NCBI RefSeq assembly: GCF_900103255.1
Contig: NZ_FMWS01000012.1
Span: 27,444-91,443 of the forward strand
Source: Gilliamella bombi
GTDB lineage: Bacteria > Pseudomonadota > Gammaproteobacteria > Enterobacterales > Orbaceae
Reading direction: 5' to 3'
Length of the DNA: 64,000 nucleotides
Shown here: piece by piece, positions 38,743 to 52,271 of the stretch
Position numbering within the stretch: the first letter of the stretch is position 1
How the letters are laid out: every line of letters begins with the position of its first letter
Notes under the pieces: model-generated
The model's database searches: none
Told to the model about the DNA's origin: nothing
What the model saw: the letters and a program-made list of their open reading frames with translations, nothing else
Translations under genes and position numbers: made by a program

Positions 38743-41049
38743 ATGATGAATAAACAAATTAGCCATATTATAGCCAGTGAGTTAGCCGTAAAGTCAGAAC
38801 AAGTTCAAGCGGCGATTCAATTATTAGATGAGGGCAGTACCGTTCCTTTTATTGCTCGTTATCGAAAAGAGGTGACAGGTGGGCTTGATGATACCCAATT
38901 ACGTACTCTTGATAGTCGATTAAGCTATTTGCGAGAACTTGAAGATCGTAAGCAAACAATTTTAAAGTCTATTGAAGAACAAGGTAAATTGACATTAGAA
39001 TTAAGTAACAGTATTGCACAAACGCTTAGTAAAACTGAACTTGAAGATCTCTATTTACCATATAAACCTAAACGCCGTACTCGAGGTCAAATTGCCATTG
39101 AAGCAGGGCTTGAACCATTAGCTGACGACTTATGGCAAAATCCCATACTTGACCCAGTAATTGAAGCCGAAAAATATATCAATTCCGATAAAGGTATTAC
39201 TGATACAAAATCAGCAATGGATGGAGCTCGTTACATTTTGATGGAGCGCTTTGCAGAAGATGCAGCATTATTAGCAAAAGTGCGTCATTATCTTTGGAAT
39301 AATGCTCATTTAGTTTCGCAAGTGGTGAGTGGTAAAGAGGAAGAAGGAGCTAAATTCCGAGACTATTTTTCACAAAGCGAGCTGATTTCTAAAATACCAT
39401 CTCATCGTGCATTAGCAATGTTTAGAGGGCGAAATGAAGGCTTTTTACAACTCTCCTTAAATGCTGATCCGCAATTTGAACAAGCGCCTAAAGAGAGTTA
39501 TTGTGAACAAATTATCACTGAATATCTAGGCGTCCATTTTAATGAACAGCCAGCAGATAAATGGCGCAAAGCTGTGATTAATTGGACATGGCGCATTAAA
39601 ATTCTGATGCACATGGAAACCGAATTAATGACAACATTACGTGAGCGAGCAGAGGAAGAAGCGATTAACGTATTTGCTGCTAACTTACATGATATGTTAA
39701 TGGCTGCTCCAGCAGGTATGAAAGTTACTATGGGCATGGATCCTGGTTTAAGGACAGGTGTAAAAATAGCTGTTGTTGATGCAACAGGTAAATTAGTTGC
39801 GACTGCAACGATTTACCCTCATACAGGGCAGGCAGATAAAGCAGCTATGGTTATTGCCGCACTTTGTATTAAATATCAAGTTGAATTAGTGGCCATTGGT
39901 AATGGTACAGCTTCGCGCGAAACTGAACGTTTTTATCTTGATGTTCAAAAGAAATATCCAGAAGTGAAAGCGCAAAAAGTGATTGTAAGCGAAGCAGGTG
40001 CCTCGGTTTATTCTGCATCAGAACTAGCAGCGCAAGAATTTCCTGATTTAGATGTATCTATTCGTGGTGCAGTATCAATTGCACGTCGTTTACAAGATCC
40101 ATTAGCAGAGCTTGTTAAAATAGATCCTAAATCGATTGGGGTGGGGCAATATCAGCATGATGTTAGCCAAACTCAGTTAGCAAAAAAACTTGATGCTGTT
40201 GTTGAAGATGGTGTTAATGCCGTTGGTGTGAATTTAAACACTGCTTCGATGATGTTACTTGCTCGTATTGCTGGACTTAATAAAGTAATAGCTCAAAATA
40301 TAATTAATTGGCGTAATGAAAATGGACAATTTACGGATCGTAAACAATTATTGAAAGTGGCTCGCTTAGGTCCTAAAGCATTTGAACAGTGCGCTGGATT
40401 TTTACGTATAATGGATGGTAAAAATCCTCTTGACGCATCGGCCGTTCATCCAGAAGCTTATCCAGTTGTAGAACGAATTTTAGAAAAAAATCACAAATCT
40501 TTAAAAGAAATTTTAGGTGATACAAACTATTTAAAATCACTTAAAGCAATCGATTACGTAGATGATCATTTTGGTGTGCCAACAGTTACAGATATTATCA
40601 AAGAGCTTGATAAACCTGGTCGTGATCCAAGACCTGAATTTAAAACTGCGCAGTTTGCTGATGATATAGAAACGATGGAAGACCTAAAAATAGGTCTGAT
40701 TATGGAAGGATCTGTTACTAATGTAACTAATTTTGGTGCGTTTGTTGATATTGGTGTGCATCAAGATGGTTTAGTGCATATTTCAGCTTTATCAGATAAG
40801 TTTGTTGATGATCCAAGAACAGTGGTAAAAGCTGGTGATATAGTCAAAGTTAAAGTGATAGAAGTTGACATTCCACGAAAACGTATCGCTTTATCAATGC
40901 GATTAGATGATCCTGTTGCGCCAAAAACTGATAATCGAAAATTCATTAATGAACGTTCGGTTAACAATACTAAAAAACAACACTCTTCTTCAATGACTAA
41001 TAATGTCATGGGAAATGCATTTGCAACTGCATTTAAAAAGAATAAATAA
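38743..41049 (+). CDS. tex: Tex/YhgF transcription accessory protein
   Basis: A 768-aa RNA-binding protein of the Tex family, which acts in transcription. It aligns along its length with E. coli YhgF: N-terminal helical region, YqgF/RNase H-like domain ([17 protein letters not shown], about 325-341), helix-hairpin-helix region ([26 protein letters not shown]), and C-terminal S1 domain ([20 protein letters not shown]). I choose ATG 38743 from alignment with E. coli; no ribosome-binding site supports it, and a TTG at 38719 is possible. A terminator follows. Confidence 0.95.
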   Translation: MMNKQISHIIASELAVKSEQVQAAIQLLDEGSTVPFIARYRKEVTGGLDDTQLRTLDSRLSYLRELEDRKQTILKSIEEQGKLTLELSNSIAQTLSKTELEDLYLPYKPKRRTRGQIAIEAGLEPLADDLWQNPILDPVIEAEKYINSDKGITDTKSAMDGARYILMERFAEDAALLAKVRHYLWNNAHLVSQVVSGKEEEGAKFRDYFSQSELISKIPSHRALAMFRGRNEGFLQLSLNADPQFEQAPKESYCEQIITEYLGVHFNEQPADKWRKAVINWTWRIKILMHMETELMTTLRERAEEEAINVFAANLHDMLMAAPAGMKVTMGMDPGLRTGVKIAVVDATGKLVATATIYPHTGQADKAAMVIAALCIKYQVELVAIGNGTASRETERFYLDVQKKYPEVKAQKVIVSEAGASVYSASELAAQEFPDLDVSIRGAVSIARRLQDPLAELVKIDPKSIGVGQYQHDVSQTQLAKKLDAVVEDGVNAVGVNLNTASMMLLARIAGLNKVIAQNIINWRNENGQFTDRKQLLKVARLGPKAFEQCAGFLRIMDGKNPLDASAVHPEAYPVVERILEKNHKSLKEILGDTNYLKSLKAIDYVDDHFGVPTVTDIIKELDKPGRDPRPEFKTAQFADDIETMEDLKIGLIMEGSVTNVTNFGAFVDIGVHQDGLVHISALSDKFVDDPRTVVKAGDIVKVKVIEVDIPRKRIALSMRLDDPVAPKTDNRKFINERSVNNTKKQHSSSMTNNVMGNAFATAFKKNK

Positions 41050-41063
41050 TATTTTTCTAGTTT

Positions 41064-41084
41064 AAGGGACAATTGTCCCTTTTC
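41064..41084 (+). terminator. Intrinsic terminator after tex
   Basis: AAGGGACAA and TTGTCCCTT form a self-complementary hairpin followed by TTC, 15 bases after the tex stop codon. Confidence 0.7.
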
Positions 41085-41270
41085 TGCATTTAAAACCATT
41101 TAGTTAAAGCTATCTAATAGTGATCTATTCAATATAGAACTGAACCATATAATTAAAGCCAACTCAGGTTTATCTTTTTTACTTAATGTAATAGTATTAT
41201 CGGTTATGATATAAAGTATTGTTAGTATTAAATAACTCTATTATTTATTAAAAAAGGATGAACAATAATA

Positions 41271-42818
41271 ATGAAAAAATATTTTTACTTAGCTCTACTG
41301 ACATTAATGGTTATTTTAACAGGATGTGATAAGAGTAAAACTAAATTGAAGAATGACATTGAAGCTGCACTACAAGTTCAAGAAAAACCTTTTTGTTTTT
41401 ATCTAGGTAAAGTAACATTTCCTTATCTTAAACAAGAACTTAATTATCCAACTCATGAGCGGGCAGATGTATGGGTAAATAACGAATTAAATCGACGATT
41501 AGAGATTTTTTCTAGCTTGGGTTTATTAGAGTACTCATTAGATGTCGAAAATCAAACGAAGCGCTATCATTTAGCTAAATTAAACAGTGAAACTGAATTT
41601 AAAAAAGGTAGTTTCTGTTTTGGAAAAGTAACTTTAAATAAATTAGGTGTTTATGAAAATAGAAAAGATGTAAATACTTTTATAAATGTAAGTTATACAG
41701 TTGAAAAGATCCCTTCATGGGTAAATAATGATATTTTTCAGCAATACTTTTATTTTCACCAGATAAATACAAATAAACAATATGCTAACTCTGACTATAG
41801 TTATCCTAGCTTAATTAATAAGCAATTCCCTAATGAATTAAGATCTAGAATTGAGCTAGCTAAATTGGTAAATGGTGAATTTATCATTAATGATAAAAAT
41901 TCTATTAGAAAATCATTTTTTTATAATATAGATAATGATAACTCAGATTTTCAACATTTCACCTATGCATATTATGATGCTAAGAAAGCACGTAACCTAA
42001 GGAATTATTGTATCAAGTATAAACGACAGATTAATGATTGGGGCAAAGAGCCTGATCCCGTACTATTTGCCAAAGTTAAACCTTCATCAAATTTAGCTCG
42101 TTCAACTAACTTAGTTGTAATGTATTATTATTTTGATCATGCTCTTACTCAAAATAGAATTAAATCAACAAAAGGCACGGTAAAAGATAAATTGTTAGAC
42201 AGTTACGCAAAATCACTTAATCGAAATAGAGAAGTAACTTTCGAAATGAATTTTGATAATAATGGATTAGTTTCTAATTTTGTTGCGATTTTCAATCAAG
42301 GTAATTATAAAAATAAGCGTATTATTAGTTCTTCTGAAGATATAAAAACAGAGGTAAAAACCTGGAAATTCTATGATCATTTTACGATGTCTTTACCTAG
42401 TAAGAATCAAAATCATTTTAATCCATTAGCTACAGATGATTACGAGAAAATAGATTTATTTAATATTTTTCAGACAGACTACAAAAATAAATTTATCCAA
42501 ATTGGGATAGATTCAGATGAACTTCAACCCGTTTCTGTAAGTTACGATCCTCAAGACAGGATACTCTCTCTTGGAGATCATATGACATTTCAATACGATA
42601 AAAATAATCAGTTAATTTCGACAGTGATTGATGAAAAACAATATATAATGGAATATAACAAACAAGGGCAGCTAATCAAAATGAAAAAATACATTAATTC
42701 TAAGAAGAAAGCATCGCTTGAATGTTATTTTTCTGGGCATAATGAAAAAGGTGATTGGACAATTAAAAATTGTGATGACTATAAAATCACAACCAGAACA
42801 ATTGAATATTATGAATAG
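41271..42818 (+). CDS. Unknown lipoprotein with YD-like C-terminal repeats
   Basis: A 515-aa lipoprotein of unknown function. MKKYFYLALLTLMVILTGC is a signal with lipobox LTGC. The body is rich in Lys, Asn, Tyr and Phe. Near the C-terminus (about 425-480) short repeats of the form VSYDPQDRILSLGD, FQYDKNNQLISTV and MEYNKQGQLIKM resemble the YD/RHS-type strands found in secreted toxins and wall proteins. RBS AAGGA lies a little far upstream of the ATG (8-12 bases). It stands alone between tex and the convergent yjjW. I do not recognise a family for the rest. Confidence 0.7.
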   Translation: MKKYFYLALLTLMVILTGCDKSKTKLKNDIEAALQVQEKPFCFYLGKVTFPYLKQELNYPTHERADVWVNNELNRRLEIFSSLGLLEYSLDVENQTKRYHLAKLNSETEFKKGSFCFGKVTLNKLGVYENRKDVNTFINVSYTVEKIPSWVNNDIFQQYFYFHQINTNKQYANSDYSYPSLINKQFPNELRSRIELAKLVNGEFIINDKNSIRKSFFYNIDNDNSDFQHFTYAYYDAKKARNLRNYCIKYKRQINDWGKEPDPVLFAKVKPSSNLARSTNLVVMYYYFDHALTQNRIKSTKGTVKDKLLDSYAKSLNRNREVTFEMNFDNNGLVSNFVAIFNQGNYKNKRIISSSEDIKTEVKTWKFYDHFTMSLPSKNQNHFNPLATDDYEKIDLFNIFQTDYKNKFIQIGIDSDELQPVSVSYDPQDRILSLGDHMTFQYDKNNQLISTVIDEKQYIMEYNKQGQLIKMKKYINSKKKASLECYFSGHNEKGDWTIKNCDDYKITTRTIEYYE

Positions 42819-42928
42819 TTTTCATAATATCATAATTGTTAATATATAATGATATCCTAAAACAGCTATAAAGCATCGATATAATTGACCTGCCATTTAT
42901 CGATACTTAAAAGTAACAAGTAATACCA

Positions 42929-43795
42929 TTACAAATAAACATTAGGTAATATAATATGTTGTAGGCTATGTTGTTTTAATTGTTCTGCAAACTGTTCTAC
43001 TTCGGGTATACTGGCAGGTGGCCAGTTTTTAGCAATACCATATACACCATGATTATGAAAAGCATTAATTCTTATTTGAATATTGGAATCCAAATCAATT
43101 AAAAATTTGGCAATATTTTCAGCATTATCCTGTAGATCCGTTTGTTTAGGAATAATTAAAAGTCTTACCTCATATAGTTTTTTTATTTTTGCCAGATATT
43201 TAATCGTTTCTTTTACTCGTTGATTGTCTCTTCCCGTTAACTTTTTATGCACATCATTATCCCAAGCTTTGAGATCAATCATTGCGCCATCCATCACATT
43301 TTCTACTTTTTGCCATCCTGTTTTAGTTAAATAACCATTGCTATCAATAAAACAGGTAAGGTGCTTTAAATCGTTAGATTGTTTGATAACATTGAATAGC
43401 TCTTTAATAAAGGGTAACTGCATTGTTGCTTCTCCACCACTTATGGTAATACCATTTAAAAATGGTAGATATTTCCGGATAGCGATTAAAATATCATCTA
43501 CACTATATCTATAAGTCATTGGTGATGAAGAATGTTTACAAGTATTAATACAAGTATCACATTGCTGACAATTTGAAGTTTGCCATATAACTTTATTGTT
43601 ACTAAAACTTAATGCTTTGTGTGGACAAGTATCAACACATTGACCACAATCCTTGCACAATGATATCGTATAAGGATTATGGCAGTTTAAACAACGAAAA
43701 TTACATCCTTGTAAAAATATAACTAGTCGATTACCAGGTCCATCTACACAAGAAAAGGGTAAAAGCTTATTAACGATTGCCCATGACTTGCTCAT
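42929..43795 (-). CDS. yjjW: YjjW glycyl-radical enzyme activating protein
   Basis: A 288-aa radical-SAM enzyme that should install the glycyl radical on YjjI. The radical-SAM cluster is C31-x3-C35-x2-C38 in LQGCNFRCLNCHNP. Two inserted 4Fe-4S ferredoxin-like clusters follow: Cys47, 50, 53, 57 (CKDCGQCVDTC) and Cys76, 79, 82, 86 (CQQCDTCINTC). GISGGE-type motif appears as TISGGEATMQ. Its start overlaps the end of yjjI by 26 bases. It is the last gene of the nucleoside cluster. Confidence 0.92.
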   Translation of the reverse strand: MSKSWAIVNKLLPFSCVDGPGNRLVIFLQGCNFRCLNCHNPYTISLCKDCGQCVDTCPHKALSFSNNKVIWQTSNCQQCDTCINTCKHSSSPMTYRYSVDDILIAIRKYLPFLNGITISGGEATMQLPFIKELFNVIKQSNDLKHLTCFIDSNGYLTKTGWQKVENVMDGAMIDLKAWDNDVHKKLTGRDNQRVKETIKYLAKIKKLYEVRLLIIPKQTDLQDNAENIAKFLIDLDSNIQIRINAFHNHGVYGIAKNWPPASIPEVEQFAEQLKQHSLQHIILPNVYL

Positions 43796-45317
43796 GACTA
43801 ATTACTCGTGGTTTTCGACATAAATAACTATTATTTTCGGTATCGTCGGCAGCCTCGGCTCCTAAGAAAGTAGTATTAATTCGTGAGCCTTCTTTTTTAT
43901 ATCTTTTAATATCAGATAATCTCACCATATAACCTGTAACTCGAACAAGATCATTACCACTGATATTGGCAGTAAATTCACGGAAACCAAATTTGAAAGC
44001 AGCTTTACAAATTTGTAGCAAGGCTAGGGGATTATTTTTTATGGTCTCATCAATTGTTAAAATATCACTAATACCCGAAGTGAAATACTGGTGATGTTTA
44101 TACAGTGCCATAATATGAGTGACAGGATCGGGTTCTTGCCCATATGGTATTCTTAATCCAGGTGTTGTTGCTCTATCTATACTAATGCCTGATTGTGAAT
44201 GCAGCATTGCTTTCCCTTTCCAAGCATAATCTATTGTATGGTTATCAATAAATTCGGCAATTAATTGTGTAATAGTTAATGCAAGTTCATTAGCTTGTTC
44301 ATCAAAACCATAACGTCCAGCTAAATTTGCTTTTTCTTGCAAGATATTGACAGCTTCAGCCATTCCAAAGATACCAAACATTGGAGCAAATCGTTTTGGA
44401 TCAATTAAACCTTCTTCAACTAAAAAGCTGCTGTTAAAAAAGTTCGATTTATTGTAAAGAAAGTTTGACCTTGCTTGAATAAGATTGAGCTGCAATTGAC
44501 AGTAGTGAGGTAAGATATTTGACAAAAAGTCTTCTATATTTTTACTACGTACTGCAACTTCTTTTAAATTGATTCGTGAAAGCGTGCTTCCCCCTCCAGC
44601 TACTGGTAGTGAATTATAGCAACTTACAACACCGTAACCTTGGTTATCAAAATCTTTTTGAATCATATTGTTGTTTGCAATATGAGGTTTGCTTGTTTCA
44701 CAAATATTTTCAATTGCCACTAATAATAATGATTCTGGTGTAATGTCTTCATCATAGATAAAGGTTAAATTTGGAGCAACTTGTTTGAGCTCTCTATCTA
44801 TACGTAAGATTACCCGACAGATAATATTATCGGTTGGTCCAATGTTTGCATGCATAAATGCATCAGGTAAATTACGATCAAGCATGATCCAAAAATGCTT
44901 TAATCGCTGATAAATCTCATCTTCAGTAAGATTACCAACGTAAGGAAGTAAAATTTGATCTAAGCATCCTAAATAAACAGGCATACCAGTTACTGAAGGA
45001 ACATGATGATAGATGATGATAAGCAAATTCAATGCATCATCAAATGTTTCAGCTGGATTAAGTTCTAGCCATTGTGATCCTTGTTTTAAAAATTTCACAT
45101 AATCAGGTAAAACATAACGAGGTTTATAAGGTGCGTGACCTTCGTACATATCACAAATAACGCGGTCATTTAAAGCTTGTTGTGTTTCTTCATCCAGATC
45201 TACATAAGGTAAATTATTTTCTGCTGCTAAGGCGAGCAAATTTGCTTTTTGTTTGGGTGACAAATTGGGGTCTGTCACAATATTATAACAACTTTGTTGA
45301 AATTCGGTCATGCTCAT
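43770..45317 (-). CDS. yjjI: YjjI glycyl-radical enzyme of unknown substrate
   Basis: A 515-aa glycyl-radical enzyme of the YjjI family (DUF3029). The radical site is RVTGYMV with Gly462, and the likely catalytic cysteine is Cys233 in GYGVVSCYNSLPVAGGG. The substrate of YjjI is not known to me. In E. coli yjjI-yjjW lie beside deoCABD; here they are placed 14 bases downstream of the 5'-nucleotidase gene ushA and inside a run of nucleoside-salvage genes, so a role in handling nucleoside-derived sugars or bases without oxygen is suggested by context only. Such enzymes are destroyed by oxygen, which suits an anoxic gut. Confidence 0.9.
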   Translation of the reverse strand: MSMTEFQQSCYNIVTDPNLSPKQKANLLALAAENNLPYVDLDEETQQALNDRVICDMYEGHAPYKPRYVLPDYVKFLKQGSQWLELNPAETFDDALNLLIIIYHHVPSVTGMPVYLGCLDQILLPYVGNLTEDEIYQRLKHFWIMLDRNLPDAFMHANIGPTDNIICRVILRIDRELKQVAPNLTFIYDEDITPESLLLVAIENICETSKPHIANNNMIQKDFDNQGYGVVSCYNSLPVAGGGSTLSRINLKEVAVRSKNIEDFLSNILPHYCQLQLNLIQARSNFLYNKSNFFNSSFLVEEGLIDPKRFAPMFGIFGMAEAVNILQEKANLAGRYGFDEQANELALTITQLIAEFIDNHTIDYAWKGKAMLHSQSGISIDRATTPGLRIPYGQEPDPVTHIMALYKHHQYFTSGISDILTIDETIKNNPLALLQICKAAFKFGFREFTANISGNDLVRVTGYMVRLSDIKRYKKEGSRINTTFLGAEAADDTENNSYLCRKPRVISHEQVMGNR

Positions 45318-45331
45318 AATTATCTCAATAT

Positions 45332-47017
45332 TTATTTCTCAATAATAAATTGTTTTGGTTCATAATCAGACGCAGTAATTGGCGAATGGTTCTCAAAATA
45401 CTGTTTTACTACATCGGCATCGCGATAACCCGTATCAACGTAAGTCGGTGATGTATTAGTTATTGGATAGCCATCTCCACCAGCGGCTAAAAAGTCAAGT
45501 GTAGCAATGCGGTAGTTTTTTTGTAAATTGATCGGTTGATCATTAATTTTTACATCTTCAATATTGTTCCCATTTCTTGTTAGGTGTATATTTTTCAAAT
45601 GTGCATACCCACCCGAACCTTGTTTTTTACTTAATGCAACTTTTAGATAATCAATTAATTCACTACCAGTTAATTCAAAATAAACTACACTATTACCAAA
45701 AGGTTCTACTTTTAAAATATCACGATAAGTAATATCACCTTCAATTAATGAGTCACGAATCATCCCCCCAGACATAATGCCAACGTTTGCATTGGTTTTT
45801 TCAACAAAAGCACTGAGTAACAGTTGTCCCATATTGCTTTGTTGGTATCTAACAACATCTCGATTACCTTCTAATCGTCCTTTTAACTCGCCACTTTTCA
45901 CTAATAACTGCTGTTTACCTAATTCTTGATAAGGTCTTAAATTTTCAAGTAAGGATTTATCTTGAGGAATTTCTTGCGTGTAATATTCAAGGCGTTTGGT
46001 ACTGTTACCATTATCAACCTCTTTTTTAAGGTTAATAGGAATTAATTGGTAATTTTTTAACGTGATTTTGCCATTTAAAAAGACAAAATCTGCACGTCCA
46101 ACATATTTTCCCCATTCGTGGGCCTGCACAATCCATGTGCCATTTTGTTGATCTGGCGCACAAGGTGTACCTGGTACATATTCGGTAATACGTTTATTAG
46201 GACTAGCCATACACACAGGGTTTTGTGAGTGTCCTCCCACTATCATATCTAAATCGCCGGTCTGTAAATTTCTGGCTAATTCAACATCACCCGGTGCCAT
46301 TGAGCCATGTTCACCATTTTCATAATGCCCCATATGAGTGACAGCAATAATCATATCAGGGTGTTCATTATCTTTTAACAGTTTAATTATTTTTTGTGCT
46401 TCGGGTAAGGTTTGTCGAAATTCGACGCCTTCCGTATTTTTGGGTGAAGCAAGAAAAATGGTATCGTCAGTGGTTAAACCAAACACAGCAACTTTAATAC
46501 CATTCAAATCAAACATTTTATAGGCATCAAATACACGTTTATCTGTGCCTTTAAAGTAAGTGTTTGCCGATAAAAAAGGAAATTTTGCCCATTTCTGTTG
46601 CTCACGAATAATAGTCAAAGGATGATCAAACTCATGATTACCCACAGCCATAGCATCGTAACCAACCGCATTCATGCCAATAAAATCAGGTTTGGCTTGC
46701 TGTACATCAGATTCAGGGACACCAGTATTAATATCACCACCTGATAGCAGCAGTAATTTCCCTCCTTTTGCCGTAACTTCTTTTCGAATTTCATCTACTA
46801 CGGTTTTTTGAGCAGCAAGCCCATACTCACCAATATCATTTTGCCAAAAACGGCCGTGGTGGTCATTGGTATGCAAAATAGTAAATTGATAAGACTTGTC
46901 TTTTTCTAAAGTTGGAACTGATGAGCTTTTTGTGGAAACAGCGGCCATGCAAGAGGCTGAAAATAGCCCCATACAAACAAGTAATGATAATTTTTTATTA
47001 AACTGATAATAGTACAT
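45332..47017 (-). CDS. ushA: Periplasmic 5'-nucleotidase/UDP-sugar hydrolase
   Basis: UshA hydrolyses nucleotides and UDP-sugars in the periplasm to release nucleosides. The 561-aa product has a signal peptide (about 1-25, ending SCMAA), the metallophosphatase motifs HTNDHHGRFW, GGDINTGVPES, GNHEFDHP and GGHSQNP, and the C-terminal substrate-binding domain with GGMIRDS, EPFGNSVVYFEL and AGGDGYP. It aligns along its length with E. coli UshA (550 aa). AGGAGA precedes the ATG. It is transcribed with pdp upstream (30 bases) and yjjI downstream (14 bases). Confidence 0.95.
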   Translation of the reverse strand: MYYYQFNKKLSLLVCMGLFSASCMAAVSTKSSSVPTLEKDKSYQFTILHTNDHHGRFWQNDIGEYGLAAQKTVVDEIRKEVTAKGGKLLLLSGGDINTGVPESDVQQAKPDFIGMNAVGYDAMAVGNHEFDHPLTIIREQQKWAKFPFLSANTYFKGTDKRVFDAYKMFDLNGIKVAVFGLTTDDTIFLASPKNTEGVEFRQTLPEAQKIIKLLKDNEHPDMIIAVTHMGHYENGEHGSMAPGDVELARNLQTGDLDMIVGGHSQNPVCMASPNKRITEYVPGTPCAPDQQNGTWIVQAHEWGKYVGRADFVFLNGKITLKNYQLIPINLKKEVDNGNSTKRLEYYTQEIPQDKSLLENLRPYQELGKQQLLVKSGELKGRLEGNRDVVRYQQSNMGQLLLSAFVEKTNANVGIMSGGMIRDSLIEGDITYRDILKVEPFGNSVVYFELTGSELIDYLKVALSKKQGSGGYAHLKNIHLTRNGNNIEDVKINDQPINLQKNYRIATLDFLAAGGDGYPITNTSPTYVDTGYRDADVVKQYFENHSPITASDYEPKQFIIEK

Positions 47018-47047
47018 GGTATCTCCTAAATCCTTATATAACAGCTA

Positions 47048-48349
47048 TTATCCTGTAATCACCTTGTAAATAAGTTGTGGCTCAGTTGCGTTATCACTAA
47101 TGGTAATATTGTCATATAATTTTTGCTTGATAGTATCAAGCTTATCAGTATTGGCGTGTATCGTTAATAAAGCTTCACCTTCAGTAACTTTGTCGCCTAC
47201 TTTTTTATGTAACACGATACCAACAGCGGGATCAATAATATCTTCTTTGGTTGCGCGACCAGCGCCTAATTGCATTGCAGCTATCCCGATTTGATCTGCG
47301 ATAATTTTTGATACATAACCTGATTTAAGGGCTGGTAGGGCAATTTGGTAAGGTGCACTAGCCAATTTTTCAGGATGATCAACGACCGAACTATCACCGC
47401 CTTGTGCTTCAATTAGGGTTTTAAACTTCTCGATAGCTTTACCATTTTTAATGACTTCATGAAGTTTTATTCTGGCTTCTTCTAATGTTTTTGCTTTATC
47501 GGCAAGTACAACCATTTGACTACCTAATGTTAAAACCAGTTCGGTTAAATCGGCTGGACCATGACCTTTTAACGTATCAATTGCTTCTTTTACTTCAAGA
47601 GCATTACCAATTGCAAAACCAAGAGGTTGAGACATATCCGAAATAATTGCCATGGTTCTACGGCCAATTTGATTACCAATATTTACCATTTCATGGGCTA
47701 ATTTTTCTGAATCGGCCATATCTTTCATTAGCGCACCATCACCTGTTTTAACATCAAGAACGATGGCATCAGCACCCGCTGCCAATTTTTTACTCATAAT
47801 TGAACTTGCAATAAGAGGAATAGAGTTAACAGTACCTGTTACATCACGTAACGAATAAAGTTTCTTGTCTGCTGGGGTTAAATTGCCTGATTGACCAATA
47901 ACTGCAAGGCCTTTATTATTAACTTGATTAATAAAATCTTGTTTACTTAATTCAATTTTAAAATCAGGAATCGATTCAAATTTATCTGTGGTGCCGCCCG
48001 TGTGACCAAGCCCTCGTCCAGACATTTTAGCTACTGGAACATCTAAAGCTGCTACTAAAGGAGCTAGAACTAATGTTGTAGTGTCACCTACACCGCCAGT
48101 GGAATGTTTATCAACTTTAATGCCTTTGATTGAAGACAGATCAACAGTATCGCCAGAATACATCATCGCCGAGGTTAAATCTGCGCACTCTTTAGAAGTC
48201 ATACCTTGATAATAAATTGCCATTAATAAAGCACTAACTTGATAATCGGGGATAGTTCCATTGGTATAATTAGTGATAAAAAATTGGATTTCATCAGTGG
48301 TTAATACATTGCCGTCACGTTTTTTTTCTATAATATCTACAAATCTCAT
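47048..48349 (-). CDS. pdp: Pyrimidine-nucleoside phosphorylase (Firmicutes-like)
   Basis: Phosphorolyses uridine, thymidine and deoxyuridine to free base plus (deoxy)ribose 1-phosphate. The 433-aa product contains [36 protein letters not shown] and [20 protein letters not shown]. These, the length of 433, and [23 protein letters not shown] fit the Bacillus/Geobacillus type better than E. coli DeoA (440 aa, with TSSLAPADKRFYATRD at the same place). The name deoA would apply functionally. RBS AGAGAG. It follows cdd after 104 bases. Confidence 0.92.
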   Translation of the reverse strand: MRFVDIIEKKRDGNVLTTDEIQFFITNYTNGTIPDYQVSALLMAIYYQGMTSKECADLTSAMMYSGDTVDLSSIKGIKVDKHSTGGVGDTTTLVLAPLVAALDVPVAKMSGRGLGHTGGTTDKFESIPDFKIELSKQDFINQVNNKGLAVIGQSGNLTPADKKLYSLRDVTGTVNSIPLIASSIMSKKLAAGADAIVLDVKTGDGALMKDMADSEKLAHEMVNIGNQIGRRTMAIISDMSQPLGFAIGNALEVKEAIDTLKGHGPADLTELVLTLGSQMVVLADKAKTLEEARIKLHEVIKNGKAIEKFKTLIEAQGGDSSVVDHPEKLASAPYQIALPALKSGYVSKIIADQIGIAAMQLGAGRATKEDIIDPAVGIVLHKKVGDKVTEGEALLTIHANTDKLDTIKQKLYDNITISDNATEPQLIYKVITG

Positions 48350-48453
48350 TACTATTCTCTCTTACTATCAATAAATAAAATTAGTGTATTGCTTTGTTTA
48401 TACAAAATAAATCTTAAGTCCTGATTACTATTTTTTATTGTTAAAAAATAATG

Positions 48454-50855
<2,402 letters not shown>

Positions 50856-50884
50856 GCAAATCTCCTATTATTCTGACAACTAAA

Positions 50885-52054
50885 TTAGTTAACGGGTATG
50901 GCTAGTAACAGCTTCTGATATTCTAAAAATCGTTCAATGATTGCTGGATGATATTTTTTGTCATTAATAAATTTTTTAAGCAATTGTCTATCATCAGATG
51001 AAAAACATAAAAGAACTTGCTCAGTTAAACGACTTTTAACCATATCTTCAACAAATGCGGCTTGAATGCCACATAGCGTTATATCAAGCAATTCTAATCG
51101 TGAAAATGCAAATATGGATTGGGCGATACTATATTCTTTTTCAATATCAGTACCAAAAATCCCTGCATCATCGGTATTTAAGGTAATGCGAACACCTTGG
51201 TCATAAAGTTGCCTTATTGGATGTTGATAAATATCGCCATGCAATTCATTCACTAAAATCCGATTACTCGTTAAAGCAATTTCTAGAGTGATTTTTTTTT
51301 CGACCAGTTCACAAATAAGCGCTTTGTTTTCAATGGCACGAATACCATGACCGATTCTGATTGCACCGTGTTTAAGAGCTTGAATAATGCTCTCATCTGA
51401 ATCAATTTCGCCAGCATGATACGATTTTTTTAAGTTCAGCTGAGTAGCCAACTTATGTGCATCTTTAAAATCATCAAAATGCCCAGCCATTTCGTTACCA
51501 GCAATATTAAATCCCGTAATAAAAGGGTGATGATTTTGCTGAATAAAACACAACGTATCATAAACAACTTTAGCGCCTAGGTGTCTAACACCAATAACAT
51601 GATATCTAACTGTAATATCATAGTCGTTTTGTACCTTTATAATTGCTTTGTCCATGTAGAAAAGAGTTTTATTAAACCTTTCTTTATCCCAAATTAATTT
51701 TCCATTAACTTCGGTTGTGCAAATATGATAGGGGGACAAAAATAGCTCGCAATAAATTAACCCTTGTTTAGCATTTCTATTAAGAAAATCGTAAGTAATA
51801 GAATAATAATCTTCAGGATCTTTTAGAAAGCTAGAAACGGTATCATATGTATTAATAAATTCTTCAAATTTGGATTCGTCATACAAATATCTACCATTTT
51901 TATATTCTTTGGCATTGTATTGACCAGATTTGTAACATAGTGTACTAGGAAAAGGAATATTATTTTTTTGCGCTAACTGATGAGCCATGACAGGGGTAAT
52001 GCTGCCTTCAACATGTTCGTGCAATATAACTTTAGGTATCATTTGATCGTTCAT
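50885..52054 (-). CDS. add: Adenosine deaminase family protein
   Basis: Likely deaminates adenosine or deoxyadenosine to inosine forms. The 389-aa product has metal-binding H12 and H14 in HEHVEGS, SYHAGE (about 214-219), IGHGIRA (about 234-240) and NTDDAGIFGT (about 294-303). The common HxHLDG motif is altered to HEHVEG, and the protein is longer than E. coli Add (333 aa), so specificity could differ. The Shine-Dalgarno sequence is poor; ATG 52042 is an alternative start. It heads the operon add-cpdB-cdd-pdp-ushA-yjjI-yjjW. Confidence 0.82.
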   Translation of the reverse strand: MNDQMIPKVILHEHVEGSITPVMAHQLAQKNNIPFPSTLCYKSGQYNAKEYKNGRYLYDESKFEEFINTYDTVSSFLKDPEDYYSITYDFLNRNAKQGLIYCELFLSPYHICTTEVNGKLIWDKERFNKTLFYMDKAIIKVQNDYDITVRYHVIGVRHLGAKVVYDTLCFIQQNHHPFITGFNIAGNEMAGHFDDFKDAHKLATQLNLKKSYHAGEIDSDESIIQALKHGAIRIGHGIRAIENKALICELVEKKITLEIALTSNRILVNELHGDIYQHPIRQLYDQGVRITLNTDDAGIFGTDIEKEYSIAQSIFAFSRLELLDITLCGIQAAFVEDMVKSRLTEQVLLCFSSDDRQLLKKFINDKKYHPAIIERFLEYQKLLLAIPVN

Positions 52055-52234
52055 TAGGTATTTAATCTATTTTTAAATGAGCTAAATTGGCTTTAGTAAC
52101 ATTGGTTTTACTAACAATGACATTAAACGCTTATTAAAAAATTTTTAATAACATGTATATCATTGTTAATTTGGTTATTTTAACTTGATAAGATACTTAT
52201 CTGCTATATCTTTTGCATCACTTATTTATATTTT

Positions 52235-52250
52235 TGTGCGGTAAATCAAA
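52235..52250. promoter_or_regulatory. CRP-like site upstream of add
   Basis: TGTGC, six bases, TCAAA; on the other strand TTTGA-N6-GCACA. It keeps eight of the ten core positions of TGTGA-N6-TCACA. It lies about 180 bases from the add start codon. CRP control of nucleoside genes is known in E. coli; this individual site is a guess. Confidence 0.25.
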
Positions 52251-52271
52251 TTTTTACGATAATTAATTGTT

